Counted from the first letter of the stretch, positions 17,426-25,442 are shown. The stretch is DNA of 35,072 nt from Aliibacillus thermotolerans (GCF_027853235.1 NZ_WKJG01000034.1:1-35072); one strand, 5' to 3'. The notes: a model not told the origin generated them from the sequence alone. Made by a program: numbers and translations.

Positions 17426-18088
17426 ATGACACAATGGGCACCGGAAAATTTAATGTCCATCCGAGACCGGGCATATTTTCATTTGAAAAATTTGATATTG
17501 GAAGGCGAGTACAAAGCCGGAGATCGTTTGATTGAGAGGGAATTAGCAGAAAAATTACAAATCAGCCGCACGCCGATACGCGAAGCATTGTTGCGCTTAG
17601 AATCACAAGGATTTGTGAAAACCGTGCCAAGAAAAGGGGTAGTTGTTTCTGATATTTCCACAGAAGATGTGATTGAGGTCTTTACGATTCTTTCATCTTT
17701 GGAAGTATTGGCAGTAAAGCTTGCTGCTCAAAAAATTGATGAGGAGACAAAAAGAGAACTCAAAGTTTGGATTCAAAAAATTGAAGACGCTCTCGCTAGA
17801 GGGGACGAAGAAGAAATATCAGAGTTGCATATTGAAATCAGCCATGTTTTGTATAAAGCAGCAAAAAGCCCAAAACTGTATGAAATGCTCGTTGATCTAA
17901 TGGATTACATTCGAGCCTTCGCTCATGTGAGTCGTAGAATTGAAGGCCGGGAAGATGAAGCCATGAGAGAACATTTAGAAGTTTTAAAAGCGGTGTATGA
18001 AGAAGAAGTGGAAATGGCGCAATATTTAACGAAAATTCATATTGAAAATTCGAAACGAGCATATTTAGATGCTATTAAAAAAAGGTGA
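17426..18088 (+). CDS. GntR-family transcriptional regulator, FadR/FCD subfamily
   Basis: 220 aa. The N-terminal winged helix-turn-helix (about 10-75) has the signature ELAEKLQISRTPIREALLRLESQGFV. The C-terminal all-helical FCD domain (about 80-215) has histidines in LHIEISHVLYKA, REHLEVL and KIHIENSKRAYL, the usual metal and ligand pocket. Start is ATG 8 nt after GAGGGGG; an upstream in-frame extension to 17219 crosses the promoter and lacks a ribosome site, so it is rejected. FCD regulators usually bind an organic acid and release a palindrome such as TTGTATACAA. Such palindromes precede seven other units here, so this is probably the local repressor of the whole cluster. The ligand is unknown. 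Confidence 0.85.
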   Translation: MTQWAPENLMSIRDRAYFHLKNLILEGEYKAGDRLIERELAEKLQISRTPIREALLRLESQGFVKTVPRKGVVVSDISTEDVIEVFTILSSLEVLAVKLAAQKIDEETKRELKVWIQKIEDALARGDEEEISELHIEISHVLYKAAKSPKLYEMLVDLMDYIRAFAHVSRRIEGREDEAMREHLEVLKAVYEEEVEMAQYLTKIHIENSKRAYLDAIKKR

Positions 18089-18109
18089 ATAAGCGTGTTC
18101 ACCTTTTTT
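18078..18109 (+). terminator. Intrinsic terminator overlapping the gntR stop codon
   Basis: GGTGAA (18084-18089) pairs with TTCACC (18098-18103), flanked by an A-run and followed by six T. The stem includes the TGA stop, so the regulator is its own transcription unit. Confidence 0.8.
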
Positions 18110-18215
18110 GTAGCCCTTCTGTCCAGAAAAAACGACAAATATTTGAGTTTTTAGAGGAAATGTCGAAATGGAAACAAATTCATTTAAATAAAAGTGAATT
18201 ATTTTTAAAATTTTA

Positions 18216-18252
18216 TTGAAAATTTTAAACAAAGATGGTACATTGTATACAA
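18216..18252 (+). promoter_or_regulatory. Promoter with operator before the CxxH/CxxC-RidA-ferredoxin unit
   Basis: TTGAAA (18216-18221), a 17-bp spacer and TACATT (18239-18244) form a moderate sigma-A promoter. The perfect palindrome TTGTATACAA (18243-18252) overlaps the -10 and start region, a classic repressor position. Confidence 0.65.
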
Positions 18253-18278
18253 ATTAAACTTTATAAGGGGGAATAAAG

Positions 18279-18473
18279 TTGATAACGGTTTGTCGGGAAC
18301 ATGTAAATAAAGGAGTCCAAATGTTTCAAGCTCCGCATGTGACGAAAACTTCAATCAATGCCAAATGTTTATTTTGTCAGAATCGTGCCAGCTTTGAAGT
18401 TGATTATTTCGGATTTACTCCAACGAAATATTTGTATACCATTTCTAATAATAGATTAAATGCAAGTGTATGA
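18279..18473 (+). CDS. CxxH/CxxC mini-protein
   Basis: 64 aa. CREH near the N terminus and CLFC in the middle give a CxxH plus CxxC pair, likely a small zinc site. The layout resembles a Bacillaceae family of CxxH/CxxC proteins of unknown function (BA_5709-like, from memory). The TTG start follows AAGGGGGA with good spacing. It is the first gene after an operator-bearing promoter and is followed 38 nt later by the RidA gene. It could be a metal-handling or regulatory helper for the iron-sulfur proteins encoded downstream. Function unknown. Confidence 0.6.
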   Translation: MITVCREHVNKGVQMFQAPHVTKTSINAKCLFCQNRASFEVDYFGFTPTKYLYTISNNRLNASV

Positions 18474-18511
18474 ATCATTTTTAAACATGAAAAGCGAAGG
18501 GGGTACTCTAT

Positions 18512-18970
18512 TTGAATTCTACTTTTTTTAAAGAAGAAATTGAATTACCGGAAGTACCAAAGCAATCGGGGCATTATCTAGCTGTGAAACGAATAAATAA
18601 TTTACTATATGTGAGCGGTGTGACTTGCAAGTGGAATGGCAAAATATTGTATCAAGGAAAAGTAGGTAAAGATTTGACGATTGATGAAGGATATGAAGCT
18701 GCTAAAATTTGTGGGCTAAATTTATTAGCAATCATCCAAGATTATATCGGGAATCTAGATAAAGTGAAGCAAATTGTGAAAATCACAGGATATGTGAATT
18801 GTGAAGATGGCTTTAGTAAAATTCCACAAATAATCAATGGCGCATCTGATCTGTTTGTAAATTTATATGATGAAGCAGGAGAACACGTAAGATGTGCGGT
18901 AGGAGTAGCTTCTTTACCGGGGAACGCCGCGGTAGAAGTGGATGTTATAGCAGAATTAAAAGATGGATAA
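18512..18970 (+). CDS. RidA/YjgF/RutC-family protein
   Basis: 152 aa, single Rid domain. The C-terminal signature VGVASLPGNAAVEVDVIAEL and the preceding arginine in HVRCAVG (the carboxylate-binding arginine of active Rid proteins) are present. Family members hydrolyse reactive enamines and imines to ketones plus ammonia, or act as pathway-specific deaminases, as in pyrimidine and aminophenol breakdown. TTG start 8 nt after GGGGGT. It stands between the CxxH/CxxC gene and a [2Fe-2S] ferredoxin in one short unit. Its presence suggests that the pathway passes through an imine, so the substrate probably contains nitrogen (inference). Confidence 0.8.
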   Translation: MNSTFFKEEIELPEVPKQSGHYLAVKRINNLLYVSGVTCKWNGKILYQGKVGKDLTIDEGYEAAKICGLNLLAIIQDYIGNLDKVKQIVKITGYVNCEDGFSKIPQIINGASDLFVNLYDEAGEHVRCAVGVASLPGNAAVEVDVIAELKDG

Positions 18971-18984
18971 AGAGGAGTGACAAC

Positions 18985-19320
18985 ATGCCAAAAGTAAAGT
19001 TGCATATTGATGGAGAATTAATTGAAAAAGAAGTAGATAAAAATGCGAACTTGGTAGTACTCGCAGGTATTAAACAGTTTCCGAAATTAAAGTACGGATG
19101 TGGCATGGGGCGTTGCACCAGGTGTACATGTCGGGTGTTGAAAGGTGCCGAAAATTTAGACGAACCGAACTGGAAAGAGAAGAAAATGCTTGGTGACAAA
19201 TTGGAGGAAGGGTATCGTCTTACTTGTCAACTATCTATTCAGGACGATATCGAGATTACGCAAGAGAACATTTCCATTCGTCCACCAAGAAGAAAAAAGT
19301 CAGTGACAGAAATGAAATAG
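18985..19320 (+). CDS. [2Fe-2S] ferredoxin, plant/bacterial type
   Basis: 111 aa beta-grasp ferredoxin. Cluster ligands are C39, C44 and C47 (in CGMGRCTRC) and C81, the standard CX4CX2C...C arrangement; C49 is extra. A basic C-terminal tail (PRRKKS) follows the domain. Start is the ATG at 18985, 9 nt after GAGGAG; an earlier in-frame start would lie inside the RidA gene. It is paralogous to the ferredoxin at 20505 (shared KxGAENLD and LEEGYRL-type segments). It would carry electrons to an oxygenase or dehydrogenase, most simply the diiron enzyme at 27182. Confidence 0.88.
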   Translation: MPKVKLHIDGELIEKEVDKNANLVVLAGIKQFPKLKYGCGMGRCTRCTCRVLKGAENLDEPNWKEKKMLGDKLEEGYRLTCQLSIQDDIEITQENISIRPPRRKKSVTEMK

Positions 19321-19328
19321 CATGTTTA

Positions 19329-19358
19329 TTGTTTTAAATAAGGTATACAAAATACAAT
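19329..19358 (+). promoter_or_regulatory. Promoter with operator half before the creatininase-family gene
   Basis: TTGTTT (19329-19334), an 18-bp spacer and TACAAT (19353-19358) form a promoter. GGTATACAA (19342-19350), with the cluster's GTATAC core, sits in the spacer. The palindrome is less complete than elsewhere. Confidence 0.5.
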
Positions 19359-19379
19359 ATGAAGAGGTGGAGGAAGTGT

Positions 19380-20156
19380 ATGCGTCTCTATCAATTAGGA
19401 AAAATGACATGGGAAGAAGTGGAAGAGGCCTTACAAACAATTAAAGTAGCTATTATTCCGGTCGGGGCCCATGAACAGCACGGTCCTCATATGGCAGAAA
19501 GTTGTGATGCCGTTTTGGCCGAGAAAATGGCTCTTTTACTAGGGGAGAGAACATTTCCTTACTCTGTTGTTACACCGACCATTAATATAGGTGTTTCGCA
19601 GCACCACTTAAACTTTCCGGGAACCATTACGCTGCAGCCGGAAACATTAATCGCATTAATACGTGATATCGTAGTTTCACTCAAGCATCATGGCATCAAA
19701 AAGTTTCTTTTATTAAATGCTCATGGGGGCAATCAAGCAACATTAGGAGTAGCCTCTACGAAACTTTCAACTGAATTAGAGGTGGAATTATACTACGCGA
19801 AAACGACTGCTTCCGCCAAAGAGGTGATCGATCAAATCACCGTTTCGCCTTTGTACGGTCACAGTTGTGAAAGGGAAGTTTCAGAAGCTTTATATTTAGC
19901 TCCTGAGCTTGTTAGAAAAGAAAAGTTAACCAAAGGCGATATTCAAGAAGCAGGGCGCTGGAAACAGTTAAGACCAGGTAATGCAATACAGGGATTTTAT
20001 CGATATGAAGAGATGACAAACAATGGTGCCATCGGTGATGCTACGGTTGCAAGCGAGGAAATAGGACAAAAAATAGTAGAAAAAGCACTGGATCATTTAA
20101 CGAAAGAACTATTTTCATTGATAGAAGTGGATGCACCGGAATTAGAAGTGAAGTAG
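19380..20156 (+). CDS. Creatininase-family amidohydrolase
   Basis: 258 aa. Metal-site motifs of the family are clear: E32 and H34 in PVGAHEQHGPH, D43, H115 in LNAHGGNQ, and the GHSCEREVS segment (H161, E164, E166). Members hydrolyse cyclic or linear amides such as creatinine, amino-formamidouracils and peptide termini (MftE). Start is the ATG at 19380, 6 nt after GGAGG; an ATG seven codons earlier lacks a ribosome site. It has its own operator-bearing promoter. With RidA beside it, it supports breakdown of an amide- or ring-nitrogen compound, but the substrate cannot be read from sequence. Confidence 0.82.
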   Translation: MRLYQLGKMTWEEVEEALQTIKVAIIPVGAHEQHGPHMAESCDAVLAEKMALLLGERTFPYSVVTPTINIGVSQHHLNFPGTITLQPETLIALIRDIVVSLKHHGIKKFLLLNAHGGNQATLGVASTKLSTELEVELYYAKTTASAKEVIDQITVSPLYGHSCEREVSEALYLAPELVRKEKLTKGDIQEAGRWKQLRPGNAIQGFYRYEEMTNNGAIGDATVASEEIGQKIVEKALDHLTKELFSLIEVDAPELEVK

Positions 20157-20238
20157 CTAAGTGATGATGTAATATTACTTTATACGCAGGCGGGTGGTAA
20201 ATGTTAGTTAACTAAATTTGAAGGGGAGGAAATCAAAC

Positions 20239-20397
20239 ATGTGTAAACATGCTTCCGTTGCAAGTAAGAAAAAGACAGAAGAACTTTACGTGTCAACACG
20301 TTCTCACTGTGGGGGAGGTCATTGTAAGACATGTACTCACAAAAATGACCAAAGTACTAATGGGCTAGTGAAGGTTCAAAACAAACATTGGACGTAG
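20239..20397 (+). CDS. 52-aa Cys-rich peptide with a ferredoxin-like CX4CX2C loop
   Basis: A short gene with an excellent ribosome site (AGGGGAGGA, 8 nt before ATG). The product contains CGGGHCKTC (C24, C29, C32), nearly identical to CGGGICGTC of the [2Fe-2S] ferredoxin encoded next (20505). C2 could be a fourth ligand. The rest of the ferredoxin fold is missing. It may be a mini iron-sulfur or zinc peptide, a cluster donor, or a relic of a ferredoxin gene. It lies 82 nt after the creatininase gene, probably co-transcribed. The clear ribosome site and composition argue that it is translated; function unknown. Confidence 0.6.
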   Translation: MCKHASVASKKKTEELYVSTRSHCGGGHCKTCTHKNDQSTNGLVKVQNKHWT

Positions 20398-20446
20398 TCT
20401 ATTTTTAATATTTTTTATTTACATTAACACTATTATTAAATTGGTA

Positions 20447-20476
20447 TTGTTCTTTATAAGGAGATTTGGTATATTG
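20447..20476 (+). promoter_or_regulatory. Promoter with operator-like sequence before the second ferredoxin unit
   Basis: TTGTTC (20447-20452), 17 bp and TATATT (20470-20475). TTGGTATATTG (20466-20476) is an imperfect version of the cluster operator, and TTGGTATTG (20441-20449) lies just upstream. Confidence 0.5.
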
Positions 20477-20504
20477 TATCCTAACAAAAGGGAGGAAGAT
20501 GAAA

Positions 20505-20858
20505 ATGCCTACAATTAATTTTCTGACAAGTAATAAAAAAATAGAAGTCCCAAAAGAATCAAACATTTTACGAATGTCCTTACGATATGACTGTGAGCTT
20601 CCTAACCGTTGTGGAGGAGGAATTTGTGGAACATGTGTATGTAAGATTGAGGAAGGGGCAGAAAACTTAGATAAGGTGAAAGTACAAGAAAGAAGAAAAC
20701 TCGGGGAGGAATGGTTGGAAAAAGGATATCGACTCGGTTGCCAAACTTTTGTCAATGAAGGAGACGTTGCTATTTCTTGGGACGAAGAAGTAACAAAACA
20801 AGTAAAAAGAAGAAAACCTGATAAAATAAAAAGAACAGTATCTACTGGATCACGATAA
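20505..20858 (+). CDS. [2Fe-2S] ferredoxin, plant/bacterial type (second copy)
   Basis: 117 aa. Cluster ligands C36, C41, C44 (CGGGICGTC) and C79 match the CX4CX2C...C pattern; C30 and C46 are extra. A positively charged C-terminal tail (KQVKRRKPDKIKR) is longer than in the paralogue at 18985. The ATG at 20505 is 9 nt from GGAGG; an ATG two codons earlier is too close. It opens the unit with malic enzyme, Nif3-like and Gate-domain genes. Two ferredoxins of the same type in one cluster suggest separate electron acceptors or donors. Confidence 0.88.
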   Translation: MPTINFLTSNKKIEVPKESNILRMSLRYDCELPNRCGGGICGTCVCKIEEGAENLDKVKVQERRKLGEEWLEKGYRLGCQTFVNEGDVAISWDEEVTKQVKRRKPDKIKRTVSTGSR

Positions 20859-20894
20859 AATGAAAGCGCTTCATTATGAATAGGTGGGATATAT

Positions 20895-22106
20895 TTGAAT
20901 TTACAAGAAAAAGCTTTGAATATCCATTATCAACACAAAGGAAAACTTTCGGTAGAAGTGAAAACTCCTGTTTCAGGAAAGGAAGACTTGTCACTCATTT
21001 ACTCTCCCGGGGTAGCAGAACCATGTAAAGTCATTCATGAAGAAGAAAGCAAAGCTTATGACTATACCGTGAAAGGAAATAGTGTTGCTGTTGTGACAAA
21101 TGGAACTGCTGTCTTGGGATTAGGAAATATCGGAGCGACTGCTGCCATCCCGGTGATGGAAGGAAAAAGTGCTTTATTTAAACTTTTTGCAGATATCGAT
21201 GCATTTCCTGTATGTTTAAACACAAATGACGTTGATGAAATTATCCGAACAGTCAAACTATTGGAACCGACATACGGAGGCATTAATCTAGAAGACATTA
21301 AAGCACCCGAATGTTTTATCATTGAAGAAAGACTAAAAAAAGAATTAAATATTCCCGTATTTCATGATGACCAACATGGAACAGCCATTGTCACTGCGAG
21401 TGGATTAATCAACGCTTTAAAAGTAACAGGAAAAAGTATTAACAACATCAAGGTAGTAGTGAATGGAGCGGGGGCAGCGGGGATTGCTGTTGTCAAAATT
21501 CTCCGCTCTCTCGGGGTTCCGGAAATCATTCTATGTGATTCAAAAGGAGCCATATTTGAGGGTAGAACGTATGCGATGAACCCAATAAAAGAAGAACAAG
21601 CGGCATTGACAAACCCTCATCAATTAGAAGGTCCTCTTGAAGAAGTGATTGTAGGAGCAGATGTGTTCATTGGGGTATCTGTTGCAGATGCTTTGACTCC
21701 GGATATGATTAAAACGATGAATAAAGATGGCATTATTTTTGCTATGGCGAATCCAATCCCGGAAATAATGCCTGACAATGCAAAGCTAGCCGGAGCAAGA
21801 GTCGTTGGAACTGGACGGTCAGATTTTCCAAACCAAATAAATAATGTCCTTGCTTTTCCAGGAATTTTTAGAGGTGCATTAAATGCAAGGGCAAAAGAAA
21901 TTAATGAAGAAATGAAGATTGCTGCTGTGTATGCGTTAGCTGAATTCATTCCTGAAGAGGAATTAACGGAAGACAATATTATTCCATCTCCTTTTAAACC
22001 TGGTGTTGTCGACAATGTTGCAAAAGCTGTAGAAAGAGCTGCTATTGAAAGTGGCGTATCGCAGAAAACGAGTATAGTGACAGAAAAAGTGTCAATCAGT
22101 CGTTAG
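20895..22106 (+). CDS. NAD(P)-dependent malic enzyme
   Basis: 403 aa, the short bacterial form similar to YtsJ. The N-terminal malic domain has the SLIYSPGVAEPC and VTNGTAVLGLGNIG blocks and FHDDQHGTA with metal-binding acids. The NAD(P)-binding domain has GAGAAGIAV and ends with RSDFPNQINNVLAFPGIFRGAL. It decarboxylates malate to pyruvate, making NAD(P)H. TTG start after AGGTGGGA, 36 nt after the ferredoxin gene, so co-transcribed. Housekeeping malic enzymes are normally elsewhere, so a copy inside this cluster suggests the pathway delivers malate or fumarate, or needs the reductant for ferredoxin reduction (inference). Confidence 0.9.
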   Translation: MNLQEKALNIHYQHKGKLSVEVKTPVSGKEDLSLIYSPGVAEPCKVIHEEESKAYDYTVKGNSVAVVTNGTAVLGLGNIGATAAIPVMEGKSALFKLFADIDAFPVCLNTNDVDEIIRTVKLLEPTYGGINLEDIKAPECFIIEERLKKELNIPVFHDDQHGTAIVTASGLINALKVTGKSINNIKVVVNGAGAAGIAVVKILRSLGVPEIILCDSKGAIFEGRTYAMNPIKEEQAALTNPHQLEGPLEEVIVGADVFIGVSVADALTPDMIKTMNKDGIIFAMANPIPEIMPDNAKLAGARVVGTGRSDFPNQINNVLAFPGIFRGALNARAKEINEEMKIAAVYALAEFIPEEELTEDNIIPSPFKPGVVDNVAKAVERAAIESGVSQKTSIVTEKVSISR

Positions 22107-22123
22107 ATTATCAAAACATTCTG

Positions 22124-22147
22124 ATGGTGATACATAAGTATCACCAT
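22124..22147. repeat. Intercistronic hairpin
   Basis: ATGGTGATAC (22124-22133) and GTATCACCAT (22138-22147) form a perfect 10-bp stem with an ATAA loop. No T-run follows, so it may protect or process the mRNA between the malic enzyme and Nif3-like genes rather than end it. Confidence 0.6.
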
Positions 22148-22174
22148 TGGAACATCATTTTTAGGAGGTAAAAA

Positions 22175-23197
22175 ATGAATACGGTATCTGATGTATTACA
22201 TGCTCTTGACCGATTAACTGGTGGACGAGTAGTAAAGTCTTTGAATGACTTGTCGACTGGAGAACACCCCTTTGTATTACCGAAGTCCTCTAATATTCCT
22301 GGTAAAGGTATACTTGAACTTCCTGGCTTAGTTTACGGAAAACTCGATCAACCAGTTAAAAAAATTGCTGTGACGATGACCATGACTGAAGGAAGCATTG
22401 AATTAGCACATGCCACTGGAGTTGATGCCATTGTTGCGCATCACCCAATAGCAGAAGGAGCAAATTCAGGAGGAGTAATCTTAAAGAATTATCTAGATCT
22501 TTACAATATCGCAGCATTTGAATTGCATGAAGCGTTTCACGGTCTTCATCCCGGCATCTCTTTATTACATGGCCATGAAGCATATCGGAAAGAAATATCC
22601 TACGGTGGATTAGAAGGGAACATTCTCTTTGTTGGTAAAACAATTCCGGAAGTGAAAGTTCTCGGTGACATTTTAACGCGGTTAGAAAATCTGATGAAAA
22701 TTGACCAAGAAGAACATTTATTAATGGTGGAGAAAGATATTCGTTCCTCACAGTCTCTGACGGAGACAAGCATAGTTACCCGTGGTCATATCTTGAATGG
22801 AGACGAGACAACATCTGTCAACAATATTATCCATATATTCCCACATACCGGTTTTACGGCAGAGCATTTACGTAAAGCATATGAGGAACATCCAGAAGCG
22901 GACACTGTACTCGCATCCATTAGTAGAGTAGATTCTGATCATGAGTTAGTGCAAACTGCAAATGAACTAGGTTTAAACTTCATCGTTGGAAACAGTCACG
23001 TGCTAGAAATTCTTGAAAATGGACTGCCGTTAGCCTATGCCTTAAATACTTTACTTCCTGATACGGAAGTGGTCATCTTTCGCGAAAGAATAACAAGTAT
23101 GGCTTTGCAAGAAGTAGGCGGTGAAGCATTACAAAAATATGCGGAAGAAATGTCGGAAAATTTTTTAGTGAAAAAACAAGTAACGAAATCTTCGTAA
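22175..23197 (+). CDS. Nif3-like dinuclear metal-centre family protein
   Basis: 340 aa. The N-terminal block GVDAIVAHHPIAEG (H89, H90) resembles the Nif3/DUF34 metal motif, followed by FELHEAFHGLHPG with further histidines. The C-terminal part (GNSHVLEILENG) could supply the closing ligands. Nif3 proteins form ring-shaped metal-dependent hydrolase-like complexes of uncertain role. ATG follows AGGAGG. Inside a catabolic unit it may act as a pathway hydrolase rather than in GTP cyclohydrolase-like housekeeping. Identification rests on motif pattern alone. Confidence 0.6.
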   Translation: MNTVSDVLHALDRLTGGRVVKSLNDLSTGEHPFVLPKSSNIPGKGILELPGLVYGKLDQPVKKIAVTMTMTEGSIELAHATGVDAIVAHHPIAEGANSGGVILKNYLDLYNIAAFELHEAFHGLHPGISLLHGHEAYRKEISYGGLEGNILFVGKTIPEVKVLGDILTRLENLMKIDQEEHLLMVEKDIRSSQSLTETSIVTRGHILNGDETTSVNNIIHIFPHTGFTAEHLRKAYEEHPEADTVLASISRVDSDHELVQTANELGLNFIVGNSHVLEILENGLPLAYALNTLLPDTEVVIFRERITSMALQEVGGEALQKYAEEMSENFLVKKQVTKSS

Positions 23198-23224
23198 ATC
23201 TAATAGGAAGGGGAAACAAAAAAA

Positions 23225-24337
23225 GTGAGTGAGGCTAAGAAAGTTGCGGAAGAAGTAGTTGTCCCTCATCAGCCGAAGAAGGAAAAGAGAAAGTGGACAA
23301 GGATTGAAGGAGTTGGCTTTGTATTAGTCATTACATCTCTATTCGTCTTGTTATTTTCCCCAGAAACATTATCAGGGTTATTCAATTCTGTTGTCGATCA
23401 AGTGTATCCTGTCGTGGTAGATACGTTCTTAACCGGTACAGTTGGTGTTTCGATCATTGTAAGCGTTATTATAGGGCGATCACTCGAAAGGCTAGGATTT
23501 ACCGATGCTCTCAGCCGTATATTCGTTCCTTTGACAAATTTATATAAAATTAATCCGGCAGTGATAATTCCGAGTATTTACAATATTCTTGGAGATATCA
23601 ATGCTGCGGGTAAAATTGCGGGACCCATTTTAATGAGGTCAAATGCTACAAAAGATGAACAAAAGATTGCTGTCGCTACGATGGTGCAATCGCAACAATC
23701 TTTTGCCACTTTTATGCTCGGGATGGTAGCACTTACCGCTGTTGGGGTCAACGCGTTTATTGTAGTCTTTTTGGCTGTGTTTATTCCAGTTGTTATCGTT
23801 CCATTTCTATTATCAAAAACTATTTATAGAAACACAAAATCAGTAAAACTAGAAGAATTGCCATCTTTTACTCCTAAAACAGGATTTTTGCCGACTCTTT
23901 TTAATTCAGCTCGAGAAGGGGCAGAATTAGTATTTTTACTTATTATTCCTGCTGTCGCAGTCGTTTTTGCCTGTATTGGAATATTAGATTATATGGGGAT
24001 ATGGTCACCAATCGAAAAAGGGCTAAGTTCTGCATTACTCGCTTTAAATATTGATCCAGAAACGGGCGTTTTATCCATTTTAGCTAGCCCTACTCTAGGC
24101 ATGGCGACTTTAGCAGAGACTGCTGCAACATTAGATCCCCGATTAGTGATTGGTTCATTTGTGTTGGCAGCATCCGGCCTTCCACTTTCGTCGGTTTTTG
24201 GCCAAATTCCAGTGATCTGGGCAGATAACTCCGATTTAACGGAAAAAGAAGCAATGGGAGCAGCAGTGCTCGGTATCGTGATGAGAATTATTACTGCATT
24301 TTTAATTGTTTACTTTTTAACGCCGATATTAGTTTAA
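23225..24337 (+). CDS. Gate-domain (nucleoside-recognition-like) membrane protein
   Basis: 370 aa with about nine hydrophobic segments after a charged cytoplasmic N terminus of about 30 residues. Two repeated halves are visible (helix-loop motifs LERLGFTDALSRIFVPLTNLY and later GILDYMGIWSPIEKGL), as in Gate/SpmA-SpmB-like proteins and nucleoside transporters. It could import the cluster's substrate. GTG start after AAGGGGA, 27 nt after the Nif3-like gene, last in its unit. The final bases overlap the end of the opposite-strand gene at 24334 by 4 nt. The family call is moderate and the substrate unknown. Confidence 0.55.
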   Translation: MSEAKKVAEEVVVPHQPKKEKRKWTRIEGVGFVLVITSLFVLLFSPETLSGLFNSVVDQVYPVVVDTFLTGTVGVSIIVSVIIGRSLERLGFTDALSRIFVPLTNLYKINPAVIIPSIYNILGDINAAGKIAGPILMRSNATKDEQKIAVATMVQSQQSFATFMLGMVALTAVGVNAFIVVFLAVFIPVVIVPFLLSKTIYRNTKSVKLEELPSFTPKTGFLPTLFNSAREGAELVFLLIIPAVAVVFACIGILDYMGIWSPIEKGLSSALLALNIDPETGVLSILASPTLGMATLAETAATLDPRLVIGSFVLAASGLPLSSVFGQIPVIWADNSDLTEKEAMGAAVLGIVMRIITAFLIVYFLTPILV

Positions 24338-24819
24338 TGAAGGAAATGTTTAAAATGTCTTGGGATGAGATGAGATAAGTTAATTTGATACTGATTGATT
24401 GAATGCTCTTCCACAGATCGAGGATCAAGATATAACGTATACTTAGTAAATTCGTCTTCGTTTTTCTTACAAAAACGTAAGGAACAATTTCTATATAATG
24501 GTTCTAGTGTATCTCGTTGAGGAAGGTTTATTGCTAATTTTAAATCTTCAAGAGGAACGGAAGGACATTTTACTAAACGGCAAGGGGAGACTTGGAAAGA
24601 CGTTTTCTGTAAAAAGGAAAGCTTGTCAGTAGAATGATGGAATCTCCCCGTTGCCGTGATTCTTCTATAAGGAAGAATAAAACTATGTTGATTATAACGA
24701 TCTTTACCTACTGATGCTGCTATCTTGACGCCATTCCATAGAATGGAGATAGAAAAAGAACTATTAGGTAAGATTCTAACGCTTCTTTCAGTTAGTAATT
24801 CAAAACCGATCAAACACAT
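24334..24819 (-). CDS. Hypothetical protein, unknown family
   Basis: 161 aa. No known domain was recognised. It is predicted soluble, basic and Ser/Leu-rich, with MCLIGFELL at the start and several arginines. Start ATG at 24819 has GGGGGG 5 nt upstream; a longer form from 24912 has no ribosome site. It lies downstream of, and on the same strand as, the 104-aa gene (24918), which has an operator-bearing promoter, and ends overlapping the Gate-domain gene. The good ribosome site supports that it is real, though codon flavour is not decisive. Its own promoter was not identified. Confidence 0.5.
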   Translation of the reverse strand: MCLIGFELLTERSVRILPNSSFSISILWNGVKIAASVGKDRYNQHSFILPYRRITATGRFHHSTDKLSFLQKTSFQVSPCRLVKCPSVPLEDLKLAINLPQRDTLEPLYRNCSLRFCKKNEDEFTKYTLYLDPRSVEEHSINQYQINLSHLIPRHFKHFLH

Positions 24820-24917
24820 GGTGTCACCCCCCAGCGCGCTTACACTATAACTATGCTTATAACATACCGCATATTCTTTCCTTAGTATAAGCAAATAGGA
24901 GGGCGACGTCACTTTTT

Positions 24918-25232
24918 TTAATTTTTAGCAGCCAATTTTAATTGAGAAAAATCAGTGTCTGGTCCTGATAATTCATTTAATTCCTCTTTGGCTTCATCAA
25001 TTGTTTCAAATGCTTCAAAAAATTTAATAGGTATTTCATTAATATATGTCTTATCATTACTCTCTTCGATCAGTTTAATTTTAATATCATCTGATAAGAC
25101 TTCAGCAATCGTGTATTTGGCTTTCAATTTGTCAAAGAAAAAATAGTCATAAGTTTCAATGACTTTTAAGCCATCATTGTTTAAATCTGTTTGATAATCC
25201 TCCTTGTTTGTTAAAATAATAAATTTGCCCAT
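24918..25232 (-). CDS. Hypothetical 104-aa acidic protein in the GntR regulon
   Basis: 104 aa, soluble, acidic (many D, E and K), beginning MGKFIILTNKEDYQTD. No family was recognised. The start at 25232 is 8 nt after GGGAG; a longer frame runs back through the promoter and operator, and is rejected. The promoter is the best-formed on this strand (TTGATA-17-TATAAT) and carries the exact operator TTGGTATACAA. It is thus clearly part of the local regulon, transcribed divergently from the permease at 25563. The strong promoter suggests high induced expression. Confidence 0.65.
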   Translation of the reverse strand: MGKFIILTNKEDYQTDLNNDGLKVIETYDYFFFDKLKAKYTIAEVLSDDIKIKLIEESNDKTYINEIPIKFFEAFETIDEAKEELNELSGPDTDFSQLKLAAKN

Positions 25233-25256
25233 AGAAAACACTCCCTTTTTTGTATT

Positions 25257-25295
25257 TTGTATACCAATTATAATATGATTATTTGGAAATATCAA
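25257..25295 (-). promoter_or_regulatory. Canonical sigma-A promoter with operator, minus strand
   Basis: On the minus strand: TTGATA (25295-25290), 17 bp, TATAAT (25272-25267), then TTGGTATACAA (25267-25257) at the start point. The 11-mer is identical to the operators at 32559-32569. The arrangement is ideal for repression by the GntR/FCD protein. Confidence 0.75.
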
Positions 25296-25442
25296 TAGGT
25301 AATTTTAAAAATATTTTCTATTCCCCAAAGTATTTGAATATTACATTTCATGTAATTTTTACTTAACCATTGATACATAACCGTTTGCGGAGGTTTTTTA
25401 TAATTGAATTGTAAAATTTAAATTCTTTCATATAAAAAAGAT

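Noticed and set aside
20861-20874. CcpA cre-like site TGAAAGCGCTTCAT before the malic enzyme gene
   Set aside because: Only the AAGCGCTT core is palindromic; the last positions of the cre consensus do not fit. It may be real but is too weak to list.
24820-24912. N-terminal extension of the 161-aa protein to 24912
   Set aside because: No ribosome site before 24912, whereas GGGGGG lies 5 nt before the ATG at 24819.
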